A program made the position numbers and the translations under genes. Positions 1-5,641 of a DNA stretch of 7,180 nt are shown in pieces; position 1 is the stretch's first letter; each line of letters opens with the position of its first letter. The DNA is taken from the NCBI GenBank assembly GCA_021775655.1, contig JAJFHK010000484.1, positions 1 through 7,180 on the forward strand. The letters run 5' to 3'. Source of the stretch: Filomicrobium sp. (GTDB lineage: Bacteria > Pseudomonadota > Alphaproteobacteria > Rhizobiales > Hyphomicrobiaceae). The notes below the pieces were generated by a model, which was given only the letters and a program-made list of their open reading frames with translations, ran no database searches and was not told the origin of the DNA.

Positions 1-1
1 G

Positions 2-550
2 AGTGTAGAATTCAAGAAGCTGTGGTACGGCCACCCGATTAACGAGAGTATCATGGCGCCCTGCGTGGCGAGCAAATCCGTGGTCAATCTTGAGGGCAAG
101 ACGGTTTTGCCGGGCTTTCCGGTTTATGCCAATCAATGTGCCATTCGGATGAGTGTCGCATTGCGGCGAGCGGGCGTAACGGCCGATCAGTTGGGTGGTG
201 TTACGACGTGCGGCGCGCATCCACGCGAGGAGATGCACTACATCAATGCCTCCCAGCTCGCGAACGCCATCAACAGGTCTAACATTCCCGGGTTCTTGCC
301 GAGGCAGGTCATCAAGGGGGAAGAAGTTGCTGACTTCTACCCAACGCTGTTTGGTCGAACCGGCGTGATGTTTATCAAGGACTACTGGCATCGTTCGACG
401 GATAGTCCGGGCAGTCCGACCGGGGATCATATCGACGTCTGGAATGGTTATAGGTCGAGTGCGAAGTGCCTGATGGAGTGGTTTTCGTGGTTAGGCTATT
501 ATTCCAATTACGCTGAAGCGGGTGAGATTTGGTTCTGGGAAGTCAAATAG
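2..550 (+). CDS. tae4: Type VI secretion amidase effector, Tae4 family (5' end just outside the window)
   Basis: Tae4 enzymes are NlpC/P60-type cysteine amidases delivered by the type VI secretion system into the periplasm of rival cells, where they cleave the peptide stems of peptidoglycan. Seen here: the family's catalytic-cysteine block NQCAIRMS (Cys codon 137-139), the catalytic-histidine block GDHIDVWNG (His codon 428-430), the segment GRTGVMFIKDYW between them, and the terminal IWFWEV. An ATG exists at 53, but the frame stays open to base 2 and encodes VEFKKLWYGHPINESIMAPC, which resembles the usual Tae4 N-terminus. Base 1 is G, so an ATG ending at base 1 would give a 183-residue protein with Cys47 and His144; this start is inferred. 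There is no Sec signal peptide, as expected for a T6SS cargo. No T6SS structural gene is visible. The next gene follows after 36 bp and is the positional candidate for immunity. The family call is strong; the exact start is not. Confidence 0.92.
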   Translation, partial: SVEFKKLWYGHPINESIMAPCVASKSVVNLEGKTVLPGFPVYANQCAIRMSVALRRAGVTADQLGGVTTCGAHPREEMHYINASQLANAINRSNIPGFLPRQVIKGEEVADFYPTLFGRTGVMFIKDYWHRSTDSPGSPTGDHIDVWNGYRSSAKCLMEWFSWLGYYSNYAEAGEIWFWEVK

Positions 551-572
551 TTTCACAAGGCGCCGCGAGCGC

Positions 573-578
573 AGGGAG
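573..578 (+). promoter_or_regulatory. Ribosome binding site of the small membrane protein
   Basis: AGGGAG lies 8 bases before the ATG at 587. It is one of the better Shine-Dalgarno matches in the window and supports the small gene as really translated, within the short spacer after tae4. Confidence 0.6.
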
Positions 579-586
579 ACTGGTCA

Positions 587-823
587 ATGCGCTATCTACT
601 TGCCATGGTTCTCGGGGCTGCTGCGGCATTTGCAGCAACGGTTACAATAAGCGCACCATTGGCCTCGTTCGTGGTGAAGATGTTTACATTCGAAAGTCCT
701 GACCAGGTATCGAATCTGGAGGACACAATATTCATGGCAACCGGTCTTACCGCGCTTATTATCGGCTTTGCCATCGGCTGGTCGGTCGGGGGACGCTTCG
801 AGGAAGATGACGAAGCTGTTTAA
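587..823 (+). CDS. Small two-segment membrane protein; candidate Tae4 immunity protein
   Basis: The family is not recognised. The 78-residue product has a hydrophobic N-terminus at residues 3-33 (MRYLLAMVLGAAAAF onward, which could be a signal peptide or a membrane helix). A short polar stretch with several acidic residues follows at about 34-47 (FESPDQVSNLED). A second membrane helix spans about 48-68 (TIFMATGLTALIIGFAIGW), and the tail is acidic (EEDDEAV). The likely topology is an inner-membrane hairpin with a short periplasmic loop, or a cleaved signal plus one anchor. It lies 36 bp after the Tae4 gene on the same strand and has a good ribosome binding site. T6SS amidase genes are normally followed by their immunity gene, and the target is periplasmic, so a membrane protein exposed to the periplasm would be in the right place. 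Known Tai4 proteins are longer (roughly 100-130 residues) and soluble in the periplasm, which this is not. The immunity role is therefore inferred from position only; an unrelated small membrane protein is possible. Confidence 0.7.
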   Translation: MRYLLAMVLGAAAAFAATVTISAPLASFVVKMFTFESPDQVSNLEDTIFMATGLTALIIGFAIGWSVGGRFEEDDEAV

Positions 824-838
824 CCCTTAATGCCCGGT

Positions 839-865
839 ACGCCGCTCGGGTTGCGATTGCGGCGT
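839..865. terminator. Possible hairpin after the tae4 pair
   Basis: ACGCCGC at 839-845 and GCGGCGT at 859-865 are perfect 7-base inverted arms around a 13-base loop, starting 16 bases after the stop of the small membrane gene. No T-run follows, so it is not a classical intrinsic terminator. It could still mark the transcript end or a folded 3' end. Confidence 0.3.
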
Positions 866-889
866 GTTGACCGAATTTCCGCGCAGCGT

Positions 890-918
890 TTGCGGGGTTT
901 GGCGGCGTGCTTTATAGA
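890..918 (+). promoter_or_regulatory. Possible sigma70-type promoter for the crcB operon
   Basis: TTGCGG at 890-895 and TATAGA at 913-918 are separated by 17 bases, the ideal sigma70 spacing. Transcription would begin near 925, about 25 bases before crcB. The -35 matches consensus at 3 of 6 positions and the -10 at 4 of 6, so this is a plausible reading only. I saw no fluoride-riboswitch signature (GGNGAUGG type) in this leader. Confidence 0.3.
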
Positions 919-949
919 AGCGGGCCTCGAATAATTCTGGATTGTTTAT

Positions 950-1339
950 GTGATGCATCATCTGCTGCTCGCCTGCGCAGGCGGAGCCGTTGGCGCCGGA
1001 GCGCGCTATCTGGTCGGAGCTGGATTCGCGCGGTTTGTCGGGGTGAGTTCCGGATTTCCGTGGTCAACGCTGTGCGTCAACATTGTCGGATCATTCTTGA
1101 TGGGTGTGTTCATTGAAGCGCTGGCACTGAAATATTCGGGTTCGCCGGAATTGCGGACGCTTGTCGCCACGGGTGTTCTTGGTGGCTTCACAACATTTTC
1201 TGCGTTTTCTTTGGACTTCGTGTCGCTGATGGCGCGCAAGGAAGCAGTGTTGGCGTCGGTTTATGTCATATCATCAGTCACGCTATCGCTTGCGGCGATC
1301 TACGTAGGCATGTCGATTGCGCGGCAGGTGCTGACATGA
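950..1339 (+). CDS. crcB: Fluoride ion channel/exporter CrcB (Fluc)
   Basis: CrcB (Fluc) is a small inner-membrane protein that works as an antiparallel dimer and lets toxic fluoride leak out of the cytoplasm. The product is 129 residues with four hydrophobic segments (about 5-27, 37-58, 72-92 and 100-122), the normal length and layout. Visible hallmarks are GGAVGAGARY near the N-terminus (Arg19), the conserved Asn44 in TLCVNIVGSF, and the signature GVLGGFTTFSAFS at 75-87, whose TTFS region carries the pore Phe and polar track. GTG at 950 and ATG at 953 are both possible starts; the ATG gives 128 residues beginning MHHLLL. No clear Shine-Dalgarno is seen before either. Its stop overlaps the next start as ATGA (1336-1339), which suggests translational coupling to the pseudouridine synthase. 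It is the first gene of a four-gene housekeeping unit. Confidence 0.95.
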   Translation: MMHHLLLACAGGAVGAGARYLVGAGFARFVGVSSGFPWSTLCVNIVGSFLMGVFIEALALKYSGSPELRTLVATGVLGGFTTFSAFSLDFVSLMARKEAVLASVYVISSVTLSLAAIYVGMSIARQVLT

Positions 1340-2334
1340 GTGGGCCCGTCGAGACGATCGAAGTGCAACCGGATGAAGATGGGCTGCGGCTTGATCGCTG
1401 GTTCAAAATTCATTTCCCGTACGTCACCTATGGCTACCTGCAAAAGCTGCTTCGTTCGGGACAGATCCGGGTTGATTCAAAACGTGTTTTGGCCAATGCG
1501 CGGCTTGAAGCGCGTTCGCAGATCCGCGTGCCGAAAGTTGTCCGCGAACCGCCGAAAGCAAAGCCGTCGTTGAAGCCGCCGCCGGGACTTTCGAAAGCCG
1601 ATCGAACTTTGATCGAAAACATGATCCTTTACGAGGACGACCATCTTTTCGTTTTGAACAAACCATTCGGGTTGGCGGTTCAAGGTGGCACAAAAACTAA
1701 ACGTCACATCGACGGTATCCTCGAAGGGATGGCCGACAGGTTTGGCGACAGGCCTCGTCTCGTGCATCGGCTCGATAAGGATACTACCGGTGTGTTGCTG
1801 GTTGCCAAGTCACGCAATGCGGCTGCGAAGCTCGGCAATATTTTCCGTACGCGATCGGCGGCAAAAACCTATTGGGCGCTGGTGTCTGGCGTGCCGAAGC
1901 CGCCGCAAGGTAAAATCGAAGCGGCGCTGGTTAAAGCTGCTGGACCAGACGGCGACCGCATCCGCAAATCGCTTCCCGGCGAACAGAAAGAAGCGATGCA
2001 CGCGACGACCCACTATTCGATCATCGACCGAATTGGGCAGAAGGCGGCGTGGGTATCTCTAAAGCCGGTAACAGGGCGGCAGCATCAGCTTAGGGCGCAT
2101 ATGTCGATCATCGGGCACCCGATTGCTGGTGACGATAAATATGACGGACATCTAAAGCTGCCGGCGGAAAATATGGAAAACCAACTGCACCTGCATTCGC
2201 GTCGGTTGATGTTGCCGCATCCATTTGAGCCAGGCACCAAGCTTGACGTGACCGCACCGTTGCCGCCGCACATGCTGAGGACCTGGGAACTGCTCGGTCT
2301 CGATGCGGATAAGTTTGAGGCGCGGAGTTCTTAG
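1336..2334 (+). CDS. rluC: RluC/RluD-type 23S rRNA pseudouridine synthase
   Basis: The enzyme isomerises uridines to pseudouridine in 23S rRNA. The RluC type acts at positions equivalent to E. coli 955, 2504 and 2580 in the peptidyl transferase region. The 332-residue protein starts with an S4 RNA-binding domain at about 14-70 (GLRLDRWFKIHFP, then LQKLLRSGQIRVD). A proline/lysine-rich linker follows at about 70-90, then the catalytic domain. The RluA-family active-site motif HRLDKDTTG lies at 144-152 with catalytic Asp147. TGRQHQLRAH (247-255) and GDDKY (265-269) are the other conserved family blocks. The start ATG lies inside the stop of crcB. The S4 domain plus HRLDKDTTG favours RluC over RluA; separating it from RluD by eye is less secure, so the symbol is a best guess within a certain family. 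Confidence 0.93.
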   Translation: MSGPVETIEVQPDEDGLRLDRWFKIHFPYVTYGYLQKLLRSGQIRVDSKRVLANARLEARSQIRVPKVVREPPKAKPSLKPPPGLSKADRTLIENMILYEDDHLFVLNKPFGLAVQGGTKTKRHIDGILEGMADRFGDRPRLVHRLDKDTTGVLLVAKSRNAAAKLGNIFRTRSAAKTYWALVSGVPKPPQGKIEAALVKAAGPDGDRIRKSLPGEQKEAMHATTHYSIIDRIGQKAAWVSLKPVTGRQHQLRAHMSIIGHPIAGDDKYDGHLKLPAENMENQLHLHSRRLMLPHPFEPGTKLDVTAPLPPHMLRTWELLGLDADKFEARSS

Positions 2335-2338
2335 TGTT

Positions 2339-2375
2339 GGGCGGGGCCAGCCCCGGGATCCCGCAGGGGCGGCCC
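2339..2375 (+). repeat. GC-rich foldable spacer with competing hairpins
   Basis: The 58-bp gap between rluC and the hydrolase is unusually rich in self-complementarity. CGGGG (2342-2346) can pair with CCCCG (2351-2355) around the loop CCAG. GCCCC (2350-2354) can instead pair with GGGGC (2366-2370), enclosing the palindrome GGGATCCC (2355-2362). The two folds share bases 2350-2354 and exclude each other. No T-run follows, so this is a folded intercistronic spacer rather than an evident terminator. Confidence 0.45.
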
Positions 2376-2392
2376 TCAGACAGAATGATCAA

Positions 2393-3076
2393 ATGAAACT
2401 CATTATTTTCGATTGCGACGGGACCATCGTTGACAGCCAGCACGCCATATCGAGTGCAATGTCGGTTGCATTCGAAGGTCACGGTTTGGAACAGCCGGAA
2501 CGTAGCGATGTTATTGCCGTGGTCGGGCTCTCGCTTGTGGAGGCGGTTAGCCGTCTGTTGCCGCAAGGTGCTCAAGATCAAGCAGTGCCGATTGCCGAAT
2601 CTTACAAGCACGCGTTTGCTGAACTGCGCCAGCAACCCCATCACCAAGAGCCGTTGTTTCCAGGCGCTGCCGAGACGATAGCAGCGTTGGCCAGGCGCGA
2701 CGACTTCCTCCTTGGAATTGCTACGGGAAAGTCGCGGCGAGGGGTTGACGCCCTGTTCGAGCGTGAGGGGCTTGCAGATTACTTCGTGACGATCCAGACC
2801 GCCGATGACCATCCTTCAAAGCCGCATCCGTCTATGATCGCGCGCGCCATGATCGAGTGCGGCGTAGAGCCTACCGGAACGATTATGATTGGCGATACGA
2901 CCTACGACATCGAGATGGCCTGTGCCGCGGGCGTTGCCGGTTTGGGTGTCAATTGGGGTTATCATCCGCGGTCCATGCTTGAGGCTGCGGGCGCGCGCGT
3001 GATCGTTCCCGATTACGTAGCGCTGCCGGATGCCGTCGAGCGAATTTTTTGTGTAAGCGGTGGAGCAGCGGCGTGA
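2393..3076 (+). CDS. HAD superfamily (subfamily IA) phosphatase, phosphoglycolate phosphatase-like
   Basis: A 227-residue cytoplasmic Mg-dependent phosphatase of the HAD-IA type. All four HAD motifs are present. Motif I is DCDGTIVDS, with nucleophile Asp7 and acid/base Asp9. Motif II is the Thr of ATGKS (Thr111). Motif III is Lys143 in SKPHP. Motif IV is IGDTTYDIEM with Asp168 and Asp172. The helical cap between about 17 and 90 and the overall length match the Gph/phosphoglycolate phosphatase group, but the substrate cannot be read from the sequence. The frame is open back to an ATG at 2303 inside rluC; that start would add 30 residues unlike the family before MKLIIFDCDG, so ATG 2393 is chosen. 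No strong Shine-Dalgarno precedes it, and the folded spacer upstream may affect its translation. It sits 58 bp after rluC and 19 bp before ATP12, apparently co-transcribed. Confidence 0.92.
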   Translation: MKLIIFDCDGTIVDSQHAISSAMSVAFEGHGLEQPERSDVIAVVGLSLVEAVSRLLPQGAQDQAVPIAESYKHAFAELRQQPHHQEPLFPGAAETIAALARRDDFLLGIATGKSRRGVDALFEREGLADYFVTIQTADDHPSKPHPSMIARAMIECGVEPTGTIMIGDTTYDIEMACAAGVAGLGVNWGYHPRSMLEAAGARVIVPDYVALPDAVERIFCVSGGAAA

Positions 3077-3082
3077 GTGGGC

Positions 3083-3089
3083 GGAGAAG
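3083..3089 (+). promoter_or_regulatory. Ribosome binding site of the ATP12 gene
   Basis: GGAGAAG ends 6 bases before ATG 3096. An in-frame TAA at 3093-3095 directly precedes that ATG, so the start cannot lie further upstream; the two together settle it. Confidence 0.65.
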
Positions 3090-3095
3090 AAATAA

Positions 3096-3827
3096 ATGAC
3101 GCCTTTGCCGAAGCGGTTCTACAAAGCGGTGAGTATCTCTACCGTTGCAGGCGAGAGTGCAGGCGAACAATGGCAGCTCCTGCTTGATGAACGTCCTGTA
3201 AAGACACCGGGCAAGCTGATTGTTGCCGTTGCTTCGCAACCTCTGGCTGAAGTACTCGCCGATGAGTGGCGCGCGCAAGGCGAGCGGATCGATCCTGCGA
3301 CCATGCCGATGACGAAAATTATCAATTCCGCGATTGATGGAGTGAGCGGTCGCGAAGGCGAAGTCATCGCCGATATCATTGCTTTCGCGGGGTCCGATCT
3401 TCTTTGCTACCGTGCCGAAGAGCCCGAGGATCTCGTCGCAATTCAGGCCGCGGCCTGGGACCCGGTGCTGTCGTGGGCGCGGGACACTTTCGGAGCGCGT
3501 TTCAGGCTGGCGCGGGGCGTGATGCCGGTTGATCAGCCGCCGGAAGCGCTGGAAGCTTTCGCCGGTCAGGTTTGCGATCTTGGCGCGCTGGAACTCGGCA
3601 CTTTGCATGTGCTAACGACGCTTACCGGATCGGCTTTGTTGGCGCTGGCTCATGGACGGGGCCAAATGACCGCTGATGCGGCCTGGATAGCAGCCCATGT
3701 CGATGAGGATTTTCAGATTGCGCACTGGGGGGCGGATGAAGATGCTGCCGAGCGACGCGAAAAGCGCAGGGTGGAATTTCAAGCTGCGAGCCGGGTGTGG
3801 GGGCTCGTGAGTAATCCCACCGCTTAA
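3096..3827 (+). CDS. atp12: ATP12 family F1-ATPase assembly chaperone
   Basis: ATP12 binds the F1 alpha subunit and prevents its aggregation until it assembles with beta. In bacteria it is typical of Alphaproteobacteria, the source of the mitochondrial version. The 243-residue product shows the family blocks in order: PLPKRFYKAVSI (3-14), LLLDERPVKTPGK (28-40), LADEWRAQGERIDP (54-67) followed by MPMTKIINSAID, then GSDLLCYRAEEPEDL (99-113) with AAWDPVLSWA after it. HVDEDFQIAHWGADE (201-215) lies near the C-terminus and is followed by the highly charged AERREKRR. It has no membrane segment or signal and is cytoplasmic. It is the last gene of the crcB-rluC-HAD unit. Its TAA stop at 3825-3827 overlaps the stop codon of the convergent RTX gene, so no terminator fits between them. 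Confidence 0.95.
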   Translation: MTPLPKRFYKAVSISTVAGESAGEQWQLLLDERPVKTPGKLIVAVASQPLAEVLADEWRAQGERIDPATMPMTKIINSAIDGVSGREGEVIADIIAFAGSDLLCYRAEEPEDLVAIQAAAWDPVLSWARDTFGARFRLARGVMPVDQPPEALEAFAGQVCDLGALELGTLHVLTTLTGSALLALAHGRGQMTADAAWIAAHVDEDFQIAHWGADEDAAERREKRRVEFQAASRVWGLVSNPTA

Positions 3828-5356
3828 ACGATGATCACAAAGTCTTCGTGATCGACCCCGGTTGTGACAGCGACCAAGTTGATCGTGCCAACATCATCCT
3901 TGTAATAGAGGTCTATGAAATTCGGATCTGGATTAAGAGCCGTGAAGAATGCGTTGTTCGGAACTGCTGCTGGATCGGGCAAGAAGCTGAAATTTCGACC
4001 GAGAATGATATCAATTGGTCCGCCTGTATTTGCATCAATATTGGGATAGTCTGAATAGTAGAGAACGATCTTGTCGGTGCCGAAGCCCTCGTCAAAGGTG
4101 TCCAGGTCATTTAATACTTGAATGCCAACGCCCGGAGCGGTCAGGAAGTACTGATCGTTGCCACCACCGCCGAAAATCTGGTTGGTGCCTTGGCCACCGA
4201 TTATTACGTCTTCCCCCGATCCGCCATAGATTGTGTCGTTGCCAGTTCCGCCGTTTATCGTGTCATTACCAGAGTCGCCAAAAAGTCTGTCGTTACCCGC
4301 GTCGCCGTAAATTGTGTCAATTCCAGTTCCACCCCTGACGACGTCGTTTCCCGTGCCGCCAAAAAGGTTGTCAGCTCCACTGTCGCCGAACATTCGATCG
4401 TTGCCTTGATCCCCGTATATCGAATCGTTGCCTGAGCCGCCTTTCAATAAGTCGTTGTGCGTGCCGCCTCTCAGGATGTCATTGCCGCTGTCGCCGAATA
4501 GGCGGTCGAAGCCTGAATTGCCAATGAGTGTGTCGTTGCCGGGACCGCCGCGGAGGAAGTCATTGCCGACACCTCCAACCAGCGTATCGTTCCCAGTGCC
4601 ACCTACGATATTGTCGTTTCCCGTGCCCCCGATAAGTTTGTCGTGACCATTCTCTCCAAGTACGCGATCGTGCCCTGCATCCCCCCGTATCTCATCGTTT
4701 CCGTTGCGGCCTCGCTCTAAGTCGTTGCCTGCCTTGCCCAGGATCAGGTCGTCACGGTTGGTACCAATCAGACTATCGTTTGAGGCCGTGCCTAGAACTT
4801 TGTTGCGCTGGTCTGCCTCGCCAATAACGGAAATTGTGAAGCGATAGTCGAGGTCTACCAATTCGAATGATGATGGCCCGGTTTGGTACTCATGAAGGCC
4901 GGTGATTACGAAATCACTTTTTGTCGAATTGGCTTTGACGTTGAAAACAAACGATTTCGTGGTGGCAGAGAACGTGCTGCGGTTGTCGAAAAAGCGGTCA
5001 CTGTAGGTGCCGCCCCAATCAACAAGCGCTACGCCTGTCGGTAGAGGGGGGCTGCTATTAGAACCTTGCAGCACACCGTTGACGAAGATACCGAAGCCTT
5101 GGAGCAGGTTCAAAGTCACATTTTGCTGGAAGGACGCATGAGGGGATTCCAGGAGCGTTAGCGTGATTTTGACCTTGGTAAGTCCCGTGGTGTGGCGGAA
5201 TGTGAAATGGTCGTACTTGTCAGCGCTGCTGGGTGGAGGAGTGTTAACGCTGTCCGTGCGGGTTGCGTTTTGACGCCCAACGGGACTGAATCGCGAGAGG
5301 TATCCGAGGTTGGTGGCGGTAGCTAGGGTATCGTTACTTGTTGGGAAGTCGACCAT
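3824..5356 (-). CDS. RTX calcium-binding protein with PPC-like N-terminus, probably type I secreted
   Basis: A 510-residue acidic protein with no cysteine, typical of RTX exoproteins. Residues 1-180 look like a bacterial pre-peptidase C-terminal (PPC)-like beta domain: it opens NDTLATATNLG (8-18) and carries alternating strands through LDYRFTISVIGE. Residues 188-403 are 24 uninterrupted nonapeptides of the type GGxGNDxLx, which fold as a parallel beta-roll when calcium binds between turns. Repeats 1-6 are degenerate and repeats 7-22 close to consensus. Residues 404-510 carry no repeats and end EDFVIIV, the short acidic-then-hydrophobic tail seen at type I secretion signals. There is no N-terminal Sec signal. 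An in-frame TGA 15 bases upstream (5369-5371) fixes the start at ATG 5356. No catalytic motif (serralysin zinc site, lipase box) was found, so it may be a surface, adhesion or matrix protein; its function is unknown. No ABC exporter gene lies in the window. Confidence 0.9.
   Translation of the reverse strand: MVDFPTSNDTLATATNLGYLSRFSPVGRQNATRTDSVNTPPPSSADKYDHFTFRHTTGLTKVKITLTLLESPHASFQQNVTLNLLQGFGIFVNGVLQGSNSSPPLPTGVALVDWGGTYSDRFFDNRSTFSATTKSFVFNVKANSTKSDFVITGLHEYQTGPSSFELVDLDYRFTISVIGEADQRNKVLGTASNDSLIGTNRDDLILGKAGNDLERGRNGNDEIRGDAGHDRVLGENGHDKLIGGTGNDNIVGGTGNDTLVGGVGNDFLRGGPGNDTLIGNSGFDRLFGDSGNDILRGGTHNDLLKGGSGNDSIYGDQGNDRMFGDSGADNLFGGTGNDVVRGGTGIDTIYGDAGNDRLFGDSGNDTINGGTGNDTIYGGSGEDVIIGGQGTNQIFGGGGNDQYFLTAPGVGIQVLNDLDTFDEGFGTDKIVLYYSDYPNIDANTGGPIDIILGRNFSFLPDPAAVPNNAFFTALNPDPNFIDLYYKDDVGTINLVAVTTGVDHEDFVIIV
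4148..4795 (-). repeat. RTX nonapeptide array, 24 copies of a 27-bp unit
   Basis: The array encodes residues 188-403 of the RTX protein with no break in the 9-residue register, from LGTASNDSL to FGGGGNDQY. Typical units are IGGTGNDNI, VGGTGNDTL and FGDSGNDIL. From repeat 8 onward the units also follow a four-repeat (36-residue, 108-bp) cycle, marked by repeats ending in DRL or DRM every fourth turn. Confidence 0.9.
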
Positions 5357-5641
5357 TGTGTCCCGCCATCAATTGGTCCGCCGCAGGCTACCAGCCGACT
5401 GTCAGTCAACAGCGGAGAATTCATTGGAATTTGCAAATCTGACTGTCACGCTATGCTAGCTTAACAGTGTCGTGGAGCCTGGACTTCACCCGGTTGGGTG
5501 AGAAAAATGACTACCCTCTATACTCAGCTTTGCACGTCCAAAGCGATTGCATCACCAACACAGACCGGTATCAAAACAAAGTATTAACGCTGTTGGAATT
5601 AAACTTGGGATTCCATTCAAATAGGTCCGGGATCCAGCGCG
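5357..5641. other. Divergent intergenic region between the RTX and DUF2750-like genes
   Basis: This 285-bp AT-richer spacer must hold the promoters of both flanking genes. Read on the minus strand, TTGACT occurs about 50 bases upstream of the RTX start and could be a -35 box, but no convincing -10 follows at the right spacing. Toward the DUF2750-like gene, TTGCAT (5547-5552) and TATCAA (5569-5574) stand 16 bases apart as a weak promoter candidate. GACTGTCA occurs twice, at 5397-5404 and 5441-5448. No RNA gene is seen. A 64-codon GTG-started frame here looks random. Confidence 0.5.

Noticed and set aside
824..949. Fluoride riboswitch (crcB RNA motif) ahead of crcB
   Set aside because: Fluoride channels often have one, but the conserved GGNGAUGG start and the CUGAUG..CUCCUAC-type end are not present in this leader.
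2303..2392. Upstream start (ATG 2303) for the HAD phosphatase
   Set aside because: It would add 30 residues encoded partly inside rluC and by the GC-rich hairpin spacer, unlike the family, which begins just before DxDGT.
2108..2812. Minus-strand frame of 234 codons opposite rluC and the HAD phosphatase
   Set aside because: It lies antisense to two well-supported genes and its translation shows no family motif.
4015..4646. Several plus-strand open frames across the RTX repeat array
   Set aside because: They arise from the 27-bp periodicity of the RTX gene on the opposite strand and give repetitive, unrelated peptides.
4148..4795. CRISPR-like array
   Set aside because: The regular repetition is the 27-bp coding period of the RTX nonapeptides, without constant repeats separated by unique spacers.
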